The notes under the pieces are model-generated. The model had not been told where the DNA came from, did no database searches, and worked only from the letters and a program-made list of their open reading frames with translations. The position numbers were made by a program, and so were the translations under genes. A DNA stretch of 64,000 bases from Canna indica (taxonomy: Eukaryota; Streptophyta; Magnoliopsida; Zingiberales; Cannaceae): positions 40,770,501 through 40,834,500 of the forward strand of contig CP136890.1 of assembly GCA_034359265.1 (NCBI GenBank), given 5' to 3'. Every line of letters starts with the position of its first letter. The stretch's first letter is position 1. Shown here one piece after another: positions 1 through 10,988 of the stretch.

Positions 1-463
1 AAAGCCAAAGAAGCTGCGAGGAAGTCTAACGCGGCCTCTAGTCCCAGGATCACAACAGGTAACAAGAAATGTATGGGGGATAATTTGGAAGTAGAAACTT
101 CTAAATGAGCAAAAGCATCTATCCCACCAGTTTACTGCCCAGTGGTGGAGGCGGCCAGCCCAAACTGGCCCTCAACCAATGAATAAAAACTCTCATTTGG
201 AATTGTCAAGGGCTGGGGAACCCCTTGTTGTTTATCCATAGCACTCCCCGAAATGTCTATTTCTTATGGAGGTAAAACGCCTACGAACCGCATACACTAA
301 ATTACTGAACTATCGTGGCTTCAATAACATGCATGTGGTGGATCCCATTGGCACTGCTGGTGGACTCATTCTTGCATGAAAACGTCACCTCAATGTAGTG
401 GGAATCTCCTCTTCTTCATATTACATTCATGTACAGTATATTGTTCTACAGTTCAGCGAGAAG

Positions 464-1382
464 CTATGAAGCACCGACACGAACACGGGGACACCAATTT
501 CAAAAATTTACAGGACACGTACATGGCATATATTGCATATATATATATTTAAAAAAAAATTAAAAAAATCCACAATTCATATATATATAGTTCAAGATTT
601 ATAATAATATCATGATACTTTCACTGATATCAAACTTCTAATTTTGAGTTTTTCCTAGGCCCCTTTCAAAATATATGAAGTATTCTAGATAATTTTTTGA
701 GTTAATACTTACTATGTCTAAGCTCCTTCCAAAAGCATGGGCACAATATCTATTGACATCTTCCAAAAAATTTTTAAATTAGCATGTCTTAATAGAACTA
801 GTCATGTATAACTACATGTAAACAAAAAGTTAAGTAAAGTACCACTATCTTTTTCATCAATCATTGTTGTTATCTTCATCATTGGAAAATATTACTCTCT
901 CCAACTCTGGTTCATAATGAGAAAGATTGGCAGCTTCAAGGATTTCATTATCTTCATCAATAGGTGAAAATTCATCTTCTGTAATATCTCACATCATTGT
1001 TTCTCCTTTATTATATTGGGGAGTTTTTCTTGAAATGAGACGAAGATTAGTATGGACAAATACTAAACTCTGCACGTTTAGGCTTCATCTTGTTCCTTTT
1101 AAGGTAATGGATAAAAGAATAAGTGCTCCAATTTCTTTCGCAATAACGAGAAGATAAAATACTAAATGCCCTTGATTGTTTTATTATTTTTTTAAAAAAG
1201 ATACATGGCTGGCCATGTCCGGGTCGTGTCCGCGCCGTGTCCAAGCAAAAATAATAATAATTGGTCAAGACAGTCTTGGACACGTGGGACACGTGTGTCG
1301 GACGAGTGTCTTCGTGTGTCAGTGTCTGCGGCGTATCGGACATGTGGACACGATAGTCCGACGGAGTGTTCGTGCTTCCTAG
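464..1382. mobile_element. MITE-like DNA transposon inserted in the LINE
   Basis: The ends are inverted copies: CTATGAAGCACCGACACG on the left and, read on the other strand, CTAGGAAGCACGAACACT on the right. The flanks GCGAGAAG (456-463) and GTGAGAAG (1383-1390) form an 8-bp target duplication with one transition. Removing the element restores the LINE frame across the join, which supports the borders. Both subterminal regions are rich in ACACG/GTGTC repeats. It has no credible coding region; the short ORFs are reads through the repeats. The duplication length suggests hAT, but a Mutator-like 9-bp site is not excluded. Confidence 0.75.
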
Positions 1383-1903
1383 GTGAGAAGGCAATTTTAT
1401 TGGGGTGCATTTACACTATGAAAAACAAATTCGACAAAGTCAAATATGTGAACTGTCCTGCTACATTAAGTCCCTCAACTCCCCTGTCCTTATAGGCGAT
1501 GACTTCAACTCCATTTTGAGTCCCGAAGAAAAGAAGGGTGGAGCTCCATCTATCCTTCAATGTTAGAGGACCTGCTCAAGCTCATAAACGACTCCAACCT
1601 TATAGAATTCCCTGCTTTGGGTCCTTCCTATACCTGGAACAATCAAAGAGATGAACCTTTCTTTGATGAGAAAACTCTGGATAGGATCTTAATCAACATA
1701 GGATGGTTGTATTTCTAGCCAAATCACCATGTTACTCATCTGAATTATCTGGGAAGTGACCACCGCCCGTTACTGCTTCACTGATTAGCCGATAAGAGAC
1801 AAACCATACTTTAAATTGGATAAGAGGTGGCTGGATTATTTGCAAACTAGACTAATCATCTTTATTGCGTGGCAATCTCTCTGCACCGGCTCCAGACAAT
1901 TTC

Positions 1904-3458
1904 TATTGGCCTAAGGTTTTTAACCTTGGTCTTAATCTCGGTTTTTATGATAATAAATCGGCAAGGACACTCATCGACGCTCGGGATTCTTTGGGAAGTT
2001 AAAGTTTAGGTCTAGGGTGTCTAGCTTGTGTTGTAAATCCTCATGATGATGCATAAGAACCCGAAAACCAAATCCGAACCCTAAAACATAAAAATTCAGA
2101 AAATTAGAAAAGGTCCTGAAATTCACTAAGCCTAGGGAGCTCCTTGGAGAGCTATATAACCTAGATATTTTCTTGACACCAAAAGTGTCGGTAATTGTTC
2201 CTTAGGTAAAAACTAAAAAATGAGGTATTTTAAAGATATTTTTTTGGAAGCCTTTTGCATACCCATATTTAACCCGGGAGATTATAAAATTTTTGATTTT
2301 CGGAAATTTGTACTAGACCCCAAAAGTTAGATTTTGATTCTTAAGGATTTTGATTTTTTAGATATTTTTATTAAATTCAAATGGAGGGTAATCCTTATAT
2401 AACATGTATTTTTTAAAGTTATTAAGTAGAGTTAGCGAAGACTGAAACTAGTAATGAACAAACAAAGCAAAAAATCAGCCCTGCCTAGATTCGGTCAACC
2501 GACAGAAGGTAAAAACAAGCAGAAGGCATTTCGGTCGATCAATGGATGCCCAGAATGGGCAGAATGCCTTCGGTTGCTCGGCGATCGCTCGATCGGTCGA
2601 CCGATGATCGACCGAACCTACGATCGGCGGTCGGTAACGGGCAAAAATCCACCCGTTGAGAAGAGGGGAGCTCTCTCTTCTCTTCATGGCTTATAAATAA
2701 GAAGTCATGAGAGCCTTGCTCCATGATGTTGATCACTTCTAACCTCCTTGAGCCATCTTTTGATCAATTCTAAGCCCTCATTGAGCCAATTTTGTGAAAA
2801 CCCTAGCTTGAGCCAAAAACCTTGATCTTGCCTTCATTCCTTCATTGATTAACCATCAAAGGCATCAAGAGGAAGCTAGGAATCTTGTTTTGGAGCTAAA
2901 TATTTTATTGTTTGATTTATTAATGCTCCATTTAGTATTGTATTTTCTTATTTATTTCTTTGTATTTGAGTTTGTGTTAGACCTAGAGTGTAGGTCTTGA
3001 AATTGGGTGGTAGCCTTGGTGTTTGAGGTTTAAATCCATCATTGTAAACTTAGTTTACTAGGATTAGTTGATTTGTCCCTTAGGTTGAGGTGGGAAAGTG
3101 CTCTCGGTAGGAAGGCGGGATACTTTCGGGTGTGGAAGTGCATTTGGTTTGAGAGCGAACACTTTTCGGTGTAAAGTCCTCTTTGTAAGGGAAACAATTA
3201 ATCTAGTAAAGTTAGTTTGGAAATCTTAAGTGGGGTGCTTAGGTAGTGGAGTAGGCATTGAGGCCGAACCACTATAAATCTCATTGTGTTAGCATTTCTA
3301 TCTTTGTTTGTGTTTAACTATTTTATTATTGCTTCCATATTTAGTCGATAAATTGCAAGTTGCCTAAGTAGTTCAAGAAATAATTAAAATGGAATTTAGG
3401 CAAATAGATTAGATAATATACTATTCACCCCCCCTCTATTGTGGCCATTTCACCAACA
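1904..3458 (+). mobile_element. Solo LTR, family A, in the LINE
   Basis: Starts TATTGGCCTAAGG (degenerate TGTTGG) and ends TTTCACCAACA. Flanks ATTTC (1899-1903) and ATTTT (3459-3463) are a 5-bp target duplication with one change, and LINE sequence continues on both sides. A TATAAATA box lies at 2692-2699, preceded at 2530-2650 by GATCG/GTCGAC palindromes. The 3' half carries the block found in every family copy, GCTTAGGTAGTGGAGTAGGC followed by GCCGAACCACTATAAATC. There is no internal region, so this is a solo LTR left by LTR-LTR recombination. Confidence 0.85.
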
Positions 3459-4753
3459 ATTTTGAACCTTTTCCAAGCTCAAAGAAACTCGCAAACATTT
3501 TGTTAACTAGGAGGAAAATCGTCAACTGAATTCAACATCAAATATTAAGAACCTTTCAGCTCAGATCTCATACCTTCAAGCCCTCAGTCCTCCATGGTGC
3601 ACTGCAAAAATTAAAGGCCTCGAAGCTGACTTAATCAAGGCAATTAAAAAAGAAGAAAAAATACTAGAAGTAGAAATCTCGAATTAAATGGTTGATGGAA
3701 GGTGATTGGAATACTTCTTTCTTCCATGCGTGCACAGTTGAGCGTCGAAGCAAAAACACCATCAAAAGATTCAGAGATAACTTTGGATGTTGGGTGGAAG
3801 GTAGTGAAGCCATTGCTAATACTGCAACGGATTATTACTGATTATTCTAAAGACCTCTTCACCTCTCGATGTTTGGACTGTTCCCATGTCAAATTCCATG
3901 ATATGCCTCTGGTCTGGAATGAAATTATTGGGTCTGGTCGAATTAGACCTAGCAACGCCCCACAACCCAACTCAAGCCGAACTAGACGGCGCTGCCCGGG
4001 GGCTTCACCCGACCATATTCCTAAACTAGACTCGAGCCAGACCAGATGGCTTCGCCCGGGAGCTCCACCTGGCCATACAAGGACATCCACATCCTTTCTT
4101 ATCACAAGGGATACACCATTACAAACCCGCCATCCCCAGGATCATCCTCGACCGATCCTGAGCAATATCCCCACATCATCAATCACCTCCACCTGCAATA
4201 AATTCCCAAGATCACCCTCCTCCACTGGAGTTACACTTAATCAGGAGAGACACCGAGCCGGATCAGACTACTCTGATCCCCAGGCAAGAATATTTGGAGT
4301 CCACCGTGGGGCCGGGTAAAGCTTACCTCCCCCATAATAGTTGAAACTCGGAGCCAAACGACCGTCGCCGCACGCCAAAAGCAACGACTCGACTCGCTGA
4401 AATAGCGAGGAGTGACGCTCCGGCACCAGTAAAGCCTCCCCTAGAAGAACCCCAGCATCGGATAAACGAATTAGATGCGAAGAACTAACGGTTAGCAGCC
4501 CAGGTCGAGATATTGACACTGTCCCGGGGACAACTCCTAGCTGGGACAACTCCCGGCTGACCACGAACACCGCCGCTTAGAGCAGGAAGAAAACAACCAC
4601 TCAAAAAGGAGGAGACCGGTTTCCGTCCTTCGAGACAAGGTTTCTAGCACCCTTCGTCAGGAAAAGGAGGAGCACTCCAAAGCCAGGGAGGCTACGACAT
4701 GGGACCTTTCACCGAACACATCATGGCAACAAGCCTCCCATCAAAGAGCAAGT

Positions 4754-5934
4754 TGTTGGCCTAAAATTTTCTACCTTGGTCTTAATCTCGATTTGATGAT
4801 AACAAATATGGAAGTAATGTTTCATTGAGAAATACTTTCAGGTTCTAAGTCGGTTAGTGCTCGACGTTCACGATTGGAAAAATCAGAGAAATTAGAGAAA
4901 TCGGAAGGACATTGGTCAACGCGCTCGGAGTCATCTCGAAAATCTCTAGAAGTTGGACGAGTCTAGAGAACATGTAAAACACCTAGAAAGCTCTCCAAGT
5001 TGACGCACGCTGAAGACCCAAACCCAAAAATGAAGAACGCAAAGAGAAATCGACAAAAAAAGATGATTTCCCAGGTTCTGTCGCATAGTCGGTCAATCGA
5101 ACTGTGCCCTGAACTCACAGAATGCTCCGGTCGCTCGAGTGGTCGATCGGCGATCGATCGTCAAGCGACCGAGCATCGCGAACGGGCAAAAAAATGACCG
5201 TTGACAAGCCTTGGTGTTTGGGGGGTTATAAATACCCAACTCAAACTCATTCCTAGCTAGTTGTTTATGCTTCTAAGCCTCAAAGAGTCATCTCTAGCGT
5301 CTCCTAATCTCTTCCTTGATCAAATCCTTACAACCTAGCTCTTGATCCCTCATCCTCAAGTGTTCTTCATTGGAGGGTTCTTCAAGCTTGCTAGGCTCAA
5401 GAAGAAGAGGTGATCTTATTGTGATAAGTCTTCTTTTCTCTCTTCTTGTAATTGAAGTATTTTTAGTTTGTTTTACATTGATATAATTTGATTGTGTAAT
5501 AGACCTAGTGTATGGTCTTGTGAGTTGTGGTTACCTTGGTGTATAAGGTGTAAAGCCACTTGTGTAAACTAGGTTAGAGGTTGTTCTTAGGTATTGAGTT
5601 GGGAAAGCTCACTCGGTGTGAAGGTGGATACTTCCGGTTGTGGAAGTGCCTTCTAAGTAAGTGTAGGATCTTTTCGGTATAAAGTCCTCAATTGTAAGCT
5701 ACTTGTAACTTAGTGGATTTGTGTGAAATCCTAAGCACGGTGCTTAGGTAGTGGAGTAGGCGGTGTTGCCGAACCACTATAAATCCTTATGTTAGCTTTG
5801 TGTTTTTATTTAATTGTTATATCACTTGTTTCATCATATAGCTTTAAAGGAATAAATTGACTAAATTGTTCAAGAAACATTTAAACTTGAATTTAGTCTA
5901 ATTGATTAGTTAACACACTCCTACCACTCTAACA
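4754..5934 (+). mobile_element. Solo LTR, family A, in the Gypsy gag
   Basis: Begins TGTTGGCCTAAAATTTTC and ends CTCTAACA. It carries the family signature: GATCG-rich palindromes at 5090-5190, TATAAATA at 5227-5234, and the GCTTAGGTAGTGGAGTAGGC / GCCGAACCACTATAAATC block near 5745-5795. Gag coding sequence lies on both sides, but no clean 5-bp target duplication is seen (CAAGT on the left is not repeated on the right), so the 3' border is approximate. The last 30 bases diverge from the other copies. Confidence 0.78.
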
Positions 5935-6790
5935 CCCTACGATGGTACAGGCAATCCTACAATACACCTGACAACGTTCAGGACCATGACACTCTACAGC
6001 GAAGCGACCAACCCCGCTCTTTGCAAAGCTTTTCCAACTTTCCTGGGAAAAAGCCCTTTGTTGTGGTTTGCTTCCCTCCCACCAAGGTCTATTCATTCCT
6101 TCAAGGATCTCTCCCGCGTCTTTCTCAACCGATTCACCATATCACAGGTCTACTATAAAATGGAGGACACCCTCCACTATGTTAGGAAAGGGCAACATGA
6201 GCCCTTAAGGAAGTACATGTGCAAGTTTCAGGCTATAGTGATCGAAATCCCCAACCTCCGACCCTCGAGTCGAATTCTTCTCCATCAAATTCAGGCTGAA
6301 GCTTGGAACTTTGCCGATCAATCCCCCTGACGAAGCCCAAGGACATCACCGAGTTCTAGGAGAAAGCCATCAACTTCATAGAGATGGAAGAACTCCGAGA
6401 GGCCAAAAAGGCCGACAGGGAGAAACCTCAAAGCCGTCGTCGAAGATAGAAAATCCAAAAGGACAGATAGAAAAATGTGAGACTGCAACCGCCAAGAGCA
6501 AAATAATGGCAGAGGACCAAGGTAACCACCTCGCCCGAACGCCCGATATCAAAGGTATACTCCTTTCAATACTAGGAAGGAGATCATCCTTCGCGATATC
6601 TACAACCTGAAGCTTATCAAGAACCCCGCCAATGCAAGAAAGCAAAAGCTATCATCCAACGCCGATATGAGCAAGAAATGTGTCTTCCACGGCACCTATG
6701 GACACACCACCGAGGACTGTGTGGTACTCGGTGACCAACTTGAGGATTTGGTTTGTGCAGGACACCTAGATAGGTATATCCATCACTGAA
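5935..6790 (+). pseudogene. Gypsy gag fragment with capsid-like domain and CCHC-like knuckle
   Basis: The open part (5986-6330) encodes MTLYSEATNPALCKAFP and then WFASLPPRSIHSFKDLSRVF, the pattern of the plant retrotransposon gag domain (PF03732 type). Just before it a frame reads RYDGTGNP, the usual gag lead-in. After a shift at about 6330 the frame continues with EFxEKAINFIEMEELREAKK. At about 6655-6790 another frame gives KKCVFHGTYGHTTEDC, a CxFHx3GHxTxxC-type zinc knuckle known from Tat-like gags. At least two frameshifts and a stop break it. It would build the virus-like particle if intact. Confidence 0.78.
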
Positions 6791-6999
6791 GAGAACGAGG
6801 TCGGAGCAGAAGCCGCGACCCTCGACGACAAAGCCAAACGCCTCAGAACCCCCACTCGGGGCAGAGGTAGAGCAGCCAAGCTGATCGCTCATGAAACAAA
6901 CTTCGAGGAGTTATCGACTACACCGCTGACGGATTTGTAAGAGGTGGCAAATCAAGCTCGGCCAAAAAGAGATCTCTTCGGGCAATCATGGTGGTTGAT

Positions 7000-7860
7000 A
7001 GCACTATTCATGCACGGTCCTGCCTTACGCTCCTTGGCGATCTTCGCTTGAGCCCCCGAGTGCAGTCCTCGGCCCACAGAGTCGCTACTTTCGGCCTTAG
7101 AGCCCTTACAAGACAGGGACTCAATTTTCACAAGCCTAGCTCATTGGCCGTCGTTCCACTACTTTCGGCATCAGAGCCCTTACACGACCGGACTCGGTTT
7201 TCACCAGCCTAGATCATTGGCCACCGCGCCACTACTTTCGGTCTCAAAGCTCTTACACGATCAGGACTCGGTTTTCACCAGCCCGGCTCATTCGCCACCA
7301 CGCCACTACTTCTGGCCTCAGCACCCTTACACGACTAGGACTTGATTTTCATCAGCTTGGCTCATTGGCTATCATGCCACTACTTCCGACCTCAGAGCCA
7401 TTACTCGACTCCTCGCGCTCGGTCCTGCCTTACGCTCCTCAGCGAGCTCGGCTTGAAGCCCCCGATTGCAGTCCTCGGCCCTCAGAGGCACTACTTCCGG
7501 CCTCAAGGCCCTTACACGACCAGGACTCGGTTTACACTAGCTTGGCTTGTTGGCTATCACACCACTACTTTCGGCCTCATAGCCCTTACTCGACTCATCG
7601 CGTGCAGTCCTGCCTTACACTTCTTGGCGAGCTCGGTTTGAACTCCCGAGTGTGGTCCTTGGCCCCCAAAGTTGTTGCTTTCGGCCTTAGCGCCCTTATG
7701 CGACCAGGACTCAGCTTTCACTAGCTTGGCTCACTGGCCATTGCACCACTACTTCCAGCCTCAGAGGCCATTACTTGATTCCTCGTACACGGTCCTGCCT
7801 TACACTGCTCGGCGAGCTCGGCTTTAACCCTCCGAGTACGGTCCTCGGCCCCATGGATGA
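7000..7860 (+). repeat. Tandem repeat array, about 74-bp unit plus a longer variant
   Basis: The unit contains CTCGGTTTTCACCAGC, then GCTCATTGGCC, CCACTACTTTCGGC and CCCTTACACGAC. Clear unit starts lie near 7120, 7194, 7268 and 7342. Two or three units carry an extra segment of about 110 bp (GTCCTGCCTTACGCTCCT ... AGCGAGCTCGGCTTGAAG, near 7010, 7425, 7605 and 7790). It sits where gag should pass into pol, so it is either the element's own repeat-rich region or a later expansion. The ORFs read from it are repeat artefacts. Confidence 0.75.
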
Positions 7861-8170
7861 TACTTAAACCTTTGGAACAACCCCTAAATGCCACTACATG
7901 AAGCATGACATCAAGGGAAGAATTTCTTTTCGAAAAAAATTAAATGCTAGGCATAGGGAAAACCCTTCAAACCAGACCATAGGAAACATGCATAAATAAA
8001 ACCTAGGGGCATAAGCATAAGCCCACGAAGGAGAAATTGTCAAACAATCCTGACAATCCTTAAAAATGGGAAATAATTTGCCCCGAATAGTTATCAAACA
8101 GGCCCACACACGTGCAAACAAAAAATTCAAACATTCACTGTGGAGGGATCACATTAGCCTTGCAGACACG
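7861..8170. other. No gene seen, short AT-rich stretch
   Basis: No supported ORF, RNA gene or complete repeat. It joins the Gypsy-related repeats to the GC-rich minisatellite. Confidence 0.4.
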
Positions 8171-8189
8171 ACGGGAACGAATTTGTTCG

Positions 8190-8530
8190 AGCTGGACTGA
8201 GACAGGACGAGGAGGGTCGAGCCGGCTGGGATGGGACGGGCCGGGCCGGGCCATGCATGAATTTTTTCGGGCCATGCACGAATTTTTACGGCCAGACTGG
8301 GCATGAAATTTTTTGGGCCGGCTGGGCCGGGCATGAATTTTTTCGAGCTCAACCGGGCACAAATTTTTGGGCTAGGCCGAGCACAAATTTTTTTGGGCTG
8401 GGCCGAGCACAAATTTTTTTGGGCGACGCTGACGCTGGGCACGAATTTTTCCCAGGCCAGCTCGGGCATGATTTTTTTTTAGCCAGGCCGGGCACGAATT
8501 TTTTCGGGCCGAAAACTTAGGCCCGACACA
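8190..8530. repeat. GC-rich minisatellite with A/T-run spacers
   Basis: About twelve imperfect repeats of 20-30 bp combine GGGCCGGGC-like words with CATGAATTTTTT or CACAAATTTTTT. Spacing and sequence vary, as in the hypervariable interiors of GGGCC-rich hAT MITEs in plants. The right border may be near 8545 (TTTGCCAGACCTA), which resembles an inverted TAGGTCTGGCAAA terminus, but no matching left end or target duplication was found. All overlapping ORFs are repeat reads. Confidence 0.6.
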
Positions 8531-8545
8531 ATTTGCCAGACCTAG

Positions 8546-9201
8546 TCTGATAAATTAATAATTTTTAATTTTTATATAATACTAAAAATATATAGAAAAA
8601 TTTATCAAACTGCATCAGATCTAAAATTTAACACTACTATCACGTTTAGCACGCGAAAACCTACAACTTTGATGTTTATCCCGTCTTCATCCGACGACTC
8701 TAAGTCGCCAAAATTAATTATTTTTCAATATTTAAATTATTGCATTTGCAGCCCGCAATCTTGTACTACGGGCTTTTTGTGCTGCAATTTCATTTGCGGC
8801 CCGCAAATGATATTAGAAATATAAGATGCAACTAGTAAATACTGCAAAATACTTTTGCAGCAAACCTCCAAAATGATTTTGCAGCAAACCAAACAAATTG
8901 TTGTCTAAATGCTGCAACTAGAGTTGCAGTATTTGCACTCGCAGGCAACCAAACGCCCCCTTAATTAGTTTTTTATTTTAACCGTTAACTCATTCTTAAA
9001 TTTTGGCTATTATTTCTCTCTTGTTCTCCGGTACGTGCCCAGATGATATGCGTATTCGGAGAAATGTAGTGAGATGTTGCAGAAATTTAGAATGAAGTTA
9101 AGAATTAAAAGAAATACTTAGTGCAATATGAATCCTGAATGGAATAGGACCATCTCACCTAAAAACATTAACTAAAGATATTGTCATTGATTGACATAAT
9201 C
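8546..9201. other. Noncoding AT-rich stretch, possible MITE debris
   Basis: No gene. Between 8740 and 8960 there are repeated TTTGCAGC/GCTGCAA words, and CAACCAAACGCCCCC at about 8946-8960 resembles the end of common plant MITEs. No partner end was found. Confidence 0.35.
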
Positions 9202-10860
9202 ATGTTGGGCGATCGAAGTTGGATGTATCGACGTCTTGATCGTGGAGCTTTAACGAATGAGTTTCGATTAGGCGTAACTTCTTAAATTTCGCCCATTCGA
9301 ATCGGAAATTCGTTAACGTCGGTGATAAAATCCGATGTTCGTGCCGTATTTGCTTGAATGCACAATTTTTGGATCGAGAAACTATCAGTCTGCATCTATA
9401 TAGCAAAGGATTTGCACCAAGATATTTTATATGGACTTGTCACAGGGAATCACGTGAAGTCAGGACGTCGAGCAATCCTGTCATTCAGACGCATGGTGAA
9501 TCTTCCTCTGTTGGTGTTTCTTCATCCAGTCCATCTAATTCATATAGAACCATGAAACTTGATAGTCTTGGGGATCAATTCCAGCTGAATGATAATGTCG
9601 ATCAGCCAATTACTGAGACATCAGTGCCACCAGATACTACGGGTGTTGATGTCACAGAATTTCCACCTGAAGTAAAACCTGCGGTAGAGATTGAATTACT
9701 GAATAAAGAAGCCGCAGAATTTTACGAGATGTTGAAAGCTGCGGATGAACCTTTGTATGAGAATTATCCTAAATACACTAGGTTTTCAGCAATGATGCAA
9801 CTCCTGAACATCAAGGGCGATTGTAATATCAACAGGGTTGCATTTGATCAAATTATGGTATTAATTAATGGAACGCTGCCTACTGATAACAAGTTTGAGC
9901 CAACTTTTTATAAGACTAAAAAGTTGATGAAAAAATTAGGACTTGGGTACGAAAAAATACACGTGTGCCAAAATAACTGCATTTTATATTATAAAAAAAA
10001 TGTGCAGTTGGATAAATGCCTTGTATGTGAGAATCCTCGTTACAAGGAGAAGAAATCGGTCCGATAAAAAAATATTCCGTTTAAAGTGCTATGGTATTTT
10101 TCACTAACACCGAGGCTTCAAAGATTATTCATGTCGAAAAAGACGGGCCCCTACATGAGTTGGCATGCAAGAAGTCGTGATGATACAGTAATGACTGGTC
10201 CATCCGACAGTGAAGCATGAAAATATTTGGATACATGTTATCCTTCATTTGCTAGGGATACTATAAATATCAGATTGGGATTGTGCACGAACGGTTTTAA
10301 TCCGTATGGTCATTCTGCAACTCCTTATTCAGTTTGACCAGTGCTACTAACAATTTATAATTTGTTGTCGTCAATGTGTATGAAAGATAAATTTATTTAT
10401 CTTTCAATGATTATTCCGGGTCATAAGGGTCTGCAAAAAGAAATTGGCGTGTTTCTCAGACCTAATAGATGAATTTAAAATATTCTGGACTAAGGGAGTT
10501 GTCACTTATGATTGTCATCGGAAGCAAAACTTCAATTTAAAGACTGCGGTCTTGTGGACAATCAATGATTTTCCGGCCTACGGCATGTTGTCTGTTTGGA
10601 ACACTCACGGCCGACTCTCTTATCCGTATTGTATGGAACAATCTAAATCATTCAGTCTTTAGAATGGATGGAAAATCTCATTCTTTGATTATCATCGTCG
10701 ATTCCTACTGGCTAACCATCAATATCGAAGGAATCATAATAAATGTACAAAGGGCAAAGTCGAAAGAGATGAGTCACCACCGATGTTGTCTGGTGAACAA
10801 ATGTTAGCACGTGTTTCGGCACTTCCAGAGATAGTGTTTGGTTGGATGAAGAAGTAGAAT
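9202..10860 (+). pseudogene. TNP2-like CACTA transposase (transposase-associated plus transposase_21 domains)
   Basis: ATG at 9202 opens a frame reading GDRSWMYRRLDRGALTNEF, the N-terminal transposase-associated domain. A frameshift near 9280 breaks it, and it resumes in the 237-codon ORF at 9354-10067 (LNAQFLDRETISLHLYS, RYFIWTCH). That ORF goes on into FYEMLKAADEPLYENYPKYT and the zinc-ribbon-like CQNNCILYYK ... CLVC. After 10067 the homology continues in other frames: ARDTINIRLGLCTNGFNPYG, then PLIDEFKIFW at 10440-10670 with TYDCHRKQNFN, INDFPAYGML and CMEQSKSFSL. An acidic EEDEEEE tract lies near 10870. Several shifts and stops mean no active enzyme. Confidence 0.85.
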
Positions 10861-10988
10861 ATGAAGAAGATGAAGAAGAAGAATTCGAAGACTATTACTT
10901 AGATGATGAGGAATAATTGTAAAGTTTATCTTCTATTAAATCTATCTTTACTATATATATATTCTAATTATATTCTTATTCGACAGCT

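Larger units (their letters stand above)
1..3926 (+). mobile_element. L1-type LINE remnant, ORF2 N-terminal part, broken by two insertions
   Basis: Three blocks (1-463, 1383-1903, 3459-3926) read as one L1 ORF2 once the insertions between them are removed. Near 205-240 a shifted frame reads the WNCQGLGNP start of the APE-type endonuclease, followed near 340 by a GTAGGLIL-like block. Near 1620-1770 there is SYTWNNQR, LDRIL and a GSDH motif, which is the endonuclease C-terminal part. Near 3685-3900 the WLMEGDWNTSFFH-like linker between endonuclease and reverse transcriptase is visible. The frame is broken by many stops and shifts, so this is a dead copy. The upstream end is cut by the window and no reverse transcriptase follows; the element stops where Gypsy-related sequence begins near 3930. 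Confidence 0.8.
3930..7860 (+). mobile_element. Decayed Ty3/Gypsy (Tat-like) element, LTR/leader and gag region
   Basis: At 4293-4315 the sequence GGAGTCCACCGTGGGGC resembles the conserved leader just downstream of the 5' LTR in Tat-like Gypsy elements. The region before it (3930-4290) is probably LTR, but its exact border was not found. A gag region follows, split by a solo LTR (4754-5934). No protease, reverse transcriptase or integrase is visible. Downstream of the gag zinc finger the sequence turns into tandem repeats. Direction is plus. Lineage is inferred from the gag and zinc-finger type. Confidence 0.65.

Noticed and set aside
927..1495. Overlapping ORFs on both strands
   Set aside because: They read through the subterminal repeats of the MITE at 464-1382 and show no protein family.
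8112..8520. Three overlapping ORFs of 64-106 codons with repeated FFG / AQP patterns
   Set aside because: The repeated residues mirror the minisatellite units, so they are artefacts of repeat translation.
8632..8650. CACTACTATCACG as left end of the CACTA element
   Set aside because: It shares only the first seven or eight bases with the right end (CACTACTGG...) and lacks the subterminal repeats, so the left end is left undefined.
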